Below, piece by piece: positions 5,852-7,254 of a stretch of DNA of 7,254 nucleotides (its first letter is position 1; every line of letters begins with the position of its first letter). The stretch is from contig JASLCA010000069.1 of assembly GCA_030146225.1 (NCBI GenBank), positions 1 through 7,254 on the forward strand, in the 5' to 3' direction. The DNA is from Sphingobacterium sp. GTDB lineage: Bacteria > Bacteroidota > Bacteroidia > Sphingobacteriales > Sphingobacteriaceae. A program made the position numbers and the translations under genes. The notes under the pieces are model-generated. The model had not been told where the DNA came from, did no database searches, and saw nothing but the letters and a program-made list of their open reading frames with translations.

Positions 5852-6141
5852 GGGATGGGCTTTTGCATGGACGGCCTGTGCTAAGAAGGGTTTAGAGCAA
5901 GACGGGTTTTAGTGCAAGCAGGGCAGCCACACGGATGGGAGGGGCAAAGACGGCCTGTGCTAAGAAAGCTGGGGCAAAATTGGCAGGTTCAAGAAGGTTT
6001 AGTGCAATCAGGGCAGCTGCACGGATGGGCTTTTGCAAAGACGGCCTGTGCTAATAAAGCTGGGGCAAAATTGGCAGGTTCAAGAAGCTTTAGTGCAAAG
6101 AAAGGTTGCTGCAAAGCGAGTTGCTGCATGGATGGACTTTG
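5852..6141 (+). repeat. Degenerate tandem repeat island, about 91-bp unit, three copies
   Basis: Unit heads GCAWRGACGGCCTGTGCTAA start at 5865, 5944 and 6035, giving periods of 79 and 91 bases. Copies 2 and 3 match at 62 of 64 positions from their heads through the AGTGCAA word; copy 1 is shorter in its middle. The unit tail (CAGGGCAGC, then CACGGATGGG) recurs at about 5917-5941 and 6009-6030, with a diverged version (GCATGGATGGACTTTG) near 6125-6140 and a lone tail at 5852-5864. Periods of 79 and 91 are not multiples of three, so the repeats change frame and cannot encode a protein repeat. The sequence is G-rich on the plus strand with recurrent TGCAAAG/TGCTAAG words. It is called + only because the repeat is described on that strand. 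Confidence 0.8.
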
Positions 6142-6270
6142 GAAATAGGGACAGCTGTTGCAAAGAATGCGTAGTGTATGGAGTGCTAAAGCAAAACAGT
6201 CGTGGCAAAGACAGCTAGTGCAGGAGAAATGCAAAACGAAGGCAAGTGCAAGAAGTTTAAAGCAAGCAAT
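6142..6270 (+). repeat. Decayed tail of the repeat island
   Basis: The sequence keeps the short words of the adjacent tandem repeats (TTGCAAAG, GTGCTAAAGCAAAA, GGCAAAGACAGC, AGTGCAGG, AAGTGCAAGAAG) without a clear long period. It looks like older, diverged repeat copies or a minisatellite of about 10-30 bases. It ends just before the terminator of the downstream minus-strand gene. Confidence 0.5.
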
Positions 6271-6280
6271 TTTTAGGCAT

Positions 6281-6308
6281 AAAAAATCCCGGTTTTATAA
6301 ACCAGGAT
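6281..6308 (-). terminator. Intrinsic terminator of the OmpA-like barrel gene
   Basis: On the minus strand ATCCTGGTTT (6299-6308) pairs with AAACCGGGAT (6286-6295), ten pairs including one G-U, with a TAT/ATA loop. A run of T residues (A at 6281-6286 on the plus strand) follows. It lies 29 bases after the stop codon of the gene at 6338-6931. Confidence 0.8.
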
Positions 6309-6337
6309 CTTTCTATTATTATTTTTGTGGGTTATCC

Positions 6338-6931
6338 TTAGAAGTGGAATTGAACACCTAAAGTTGGCGCTAAAGAGTTCGCATCTAAACCAAAGCTATT
6401 TGTTCTAACTTTAGTGTCAGCAACTTTATTTTCTTTAGACTCGTAGTATAAACCACGAACTTTCAATTCGATACCAATGTTGCTTGTTGGGAAGAAAGCA
6501 AAACCTGGAGCGATTTCAACACCATATTTGTTTTGTTTAGTTTCAGTTTCAACGCTAGCTAATTCTGAAGTTACTTTACCCCAAGACATTGGAACAGATA
6601 ATTGTGAGAAAAATCTGAATTGACCATTACCCACGTAGTTTCTTACGAAAGGAGCAACTTTGAAAGCATCAGTAGTAACGCTTGCATCTTTAGTAGCCTC
6701 AGCCTTTTCCCAACCGTAACCAACTGCAGTACCTACAGCCCAGTTGTCACTTACAAAGTAACCAATAGTTGGGTTGATAGAAAAACCTGTGTTTTTAACA
6801 TCTGTATCTTTTACTTTAGAAGACTCAAAACCTACTTGACCACCAACTAGGAATTTACCTTGTTCTGTTTGTGCGTTAGAAGCTAATGTTAAAGCTGTAA
6901 CTGCTGTTAATGTTAAGAATAATTTTTTCAT
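6338..6931 (-). CDS. Small OmpA-like outer-membrane beta-barrel protein
   Basis: This 197-residue protein begins with a clear signal peptide (MKKLFLTLTAVTALTLASNA, residues 1-20) with likely cleavage before QTEQ. The mature part is a run of amphipathic strands with aromatic ends and short turns (KFLVGGQVGFESS, GFSINPTIGYFVSDNWAVGTAVGYGW, FKVAPFVRNYV, FRFFSQLSVPMSW, YGVEIAPGFAFF, IGIELKVRGLYYES) and ends LAPTLGVQFHF with a terminal phenylalanine. This fits the eight-stranded OMP_b-brl/OmpA-like porin-family fold; no periplasmic OmpA peptidoglycan-binding domain follows. Codons look uniform and A/T-ending, unlike the more mixed codons of the helicase genes, suggesting high expression (impression, not counted). 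The leader is A/T-rich, a sigma-54-like element lies at 6990-7005, and an intrinsic terminator follows. The specific role is unknown. Confidence 0.9.
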   Translation of the reverse strand: MKKLFLTLTAVTALTLASNAQTEQGKFLVGGQVGFESSKVKDTDVKNTGFSINPTIGYFVSDNWAVGTAVGYGWEKAEATKDASVTTDAFKVAPFVRNYVGNGQFRFFSQLSVPMSWGKVTSELASVETETKQNKYGVEIAPGFAFFPTSNIGIELKVRGLYYESKENKVADTKVRTNSFGLDANSLAPTLGVQFHF

Positions 6932-7144
6932 AGTATTAAAATTAAATTTGTTCTAAAATATTGACTATTCATCTATTTGGTTCAGTTATTTCAATGTTTG
7001 TGCCAAACTTTAAAAAAGATTGTCACAACAATGTTTGTTTGCGCAACTAATTGTTTTATTGATGATTAATTGCTGTGTTTATAGCTGTGGCGAACAATTG
7101 TCTGTTTTGTCATGCCTGTTTTATGTCATTAGTTACAGGTTTTT
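6932..7144. other. AT-rich regulatory spacer upstream of the barrel gene
   Basis: No protein gene is seen on either strand. Apart from the sigma-54-like element, it contains short operator-like palindromes: ATTGT-CACA-ACAAT (7019-7032) immediately upstream of the -24 element, TTGCGCAA (about 7038-7045), and ACAATTGT near 7095-7102. Any of these could be an activator or repressor site, but palindromes this short are common in AT-rich DNA. Confidence 0.35.
6990..7005 (-). promoter_or_regulatory. Sigma-54-like promoter element upstream of the barrel protein gene
   Basis: The minus strand reads TGGCACAAACATTGAA: an exact -24 TGGCAC and a correctly spaced -12 TTG followed by A instead of the usual C. 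The start would be near 6979, giving a leader of about 48 bases to the ATG at 6931. No perfect TAnnTTTG box lies between it and the gene; the best is TATTTTAG with one mismatch and no spaced TTG. Confidence 0.4.
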
Positions 7145-7237
7145 TGGCAGAATTGGCATATAAATACCTGACAATGGCATTGAGAGAAATGCTGTCGCGT
7201 GACAGTGGCATTGCGTGACAAGTGGGATAGTGTGGCA
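7145..7237 (+). repeat. Cluster of TGGCA/TGACA motifs
   Basis: TGGCA occurs at 7145, 7154, 7175, 7206 and 7233, and TGACA at 7169, 7200 and 7216, all on the plus strand. The larger unit TGACARTGGCATTGMG appears twice (7169-7184 and 7200-7215, 14 of 16 identical, 31-base period). An inverted repeat (AATGC-TGTC at 7188-7196 with GACA...GCATT to 7212) overlaps the second copy. It lies about 140-230 bases upstream of the -24 element at 7005, a usual distance for sigma-54 activator sites (inference). Confidence 0.45.
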
Positions 7238-7254
7238 AGTAACGGGTATCAGGT

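Noticed and set aside
5990..6005. GGTTCAAGAAG resembling a tRNA T-loop, occurring twice in the repeats
   Set aside because: No acceptor, D or anticodon stems can be placed around it; the similarity is limited to a few bases.
5865..6141. CRISPR array
   Set aside because: The repeats are 79-91 bases apart with almost no unique spacers, and similarity extends through the whole unit; this is a tandem repeat, with no cas gene nearby.
5912..6148. Plus-strand 78-residue frame (and a 61-residue one) in the repeat island
   Set aside because: The start is non-ATG, the repeat copies are read in different frames, and there is no recognisable domain or leader.
5989..6234. Minus-strand 81-residue cysteine-rich reading frame in the repeat island
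   Set aside because: It lies within tandem repeats whose periods (79 and 91) break the frame, it has no promoter or leader, and its composition only mirrors the repeat; it is an accidental open frame.
7145..7163. A third sigma-54 promoter at the TTTTTTGGCA stretch pointing right
   Set aside because: Neither TGGCA at 7145 nor at 7154 has a TTG at the required spacing; only the -24 half matches.

Overview
The window looks like an ordinary chromosomal stretch of a Bacteroidota genome, most likely Sphingobacteriaceae-like (family-level guess only). The evidence is a DUF3822-type gene coupled to rsmD and coaD, promoter boxes of the Bacteroidota type TAnnTTTG with a TTG about 19-20 bases upstream, A/T-rich translation leaders without Shine-Dalgarno sequences, and outer-membrane barrel proteins ending in phenylalanine. 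No phage, insertion sequence, CRISPR array, tRNA or rRNA is visible.

Layout. 1-382 (+) is the 3' end of an outer-membrane barrel gene. It converges with, and overlaps by 24 bp, a minus-strand pair at 359-2321: a RecD-like superfamily 1 DNA helicase followed, with an 11-bp overlap, by a small alpha-helical HEAT/ARM-like protein. The small gene carries a striking 22-bp-stem inverted repeat at 437-487. A 65-bp divergent region (2322-2386) holds two interleaved promoters. To the right, a compact plus-strand operon (2387-4229) encodes a DUF3822 protein, RsmD (16S rRNA guanine-N2 methyltransferase) and CoaD (coenzyme A biosynthesis). It converges on a DbpA-like DEAD-box RNA helicase (4237-5544, minus). 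A perfect 20-bp palindrome overlaps the ends of both coaD and dbpA.

From 5545 to 6337 there is no credible protein gene. The first part holds a possible orphan small RNA (about 5668-5740, plus) with a near-consensus sigma-54-like element upstream and a strong intrinsic terminator. The second part (about 5852-6270) is a G-rich, strand-asymmetric tandem repeat island. Terminators pointing inward stand on both sides of the island. A small OmpA-like barrel protein with a signal peptide follows (6338-6931, minus), preceded by a second sigma-54-like element and a cluster of TGGCA/TGACA motifs running to the window end.

Functionally, rsmD and dbpA both act in ribosome maturation, coaD is housekeeping metabolism, and the RecD-like helicase is a DNA maintenance enzyme. 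The best candidates for undescribed biology are the orphan RNA with its sigma-54-like signal, the neighbouring repeat island, the large hairpin inside the HEAT-like gene, and two genes whose promoter boxes sit so close to the start codon that leaderless transcripts are implied. None of these is proven by sequence alone.
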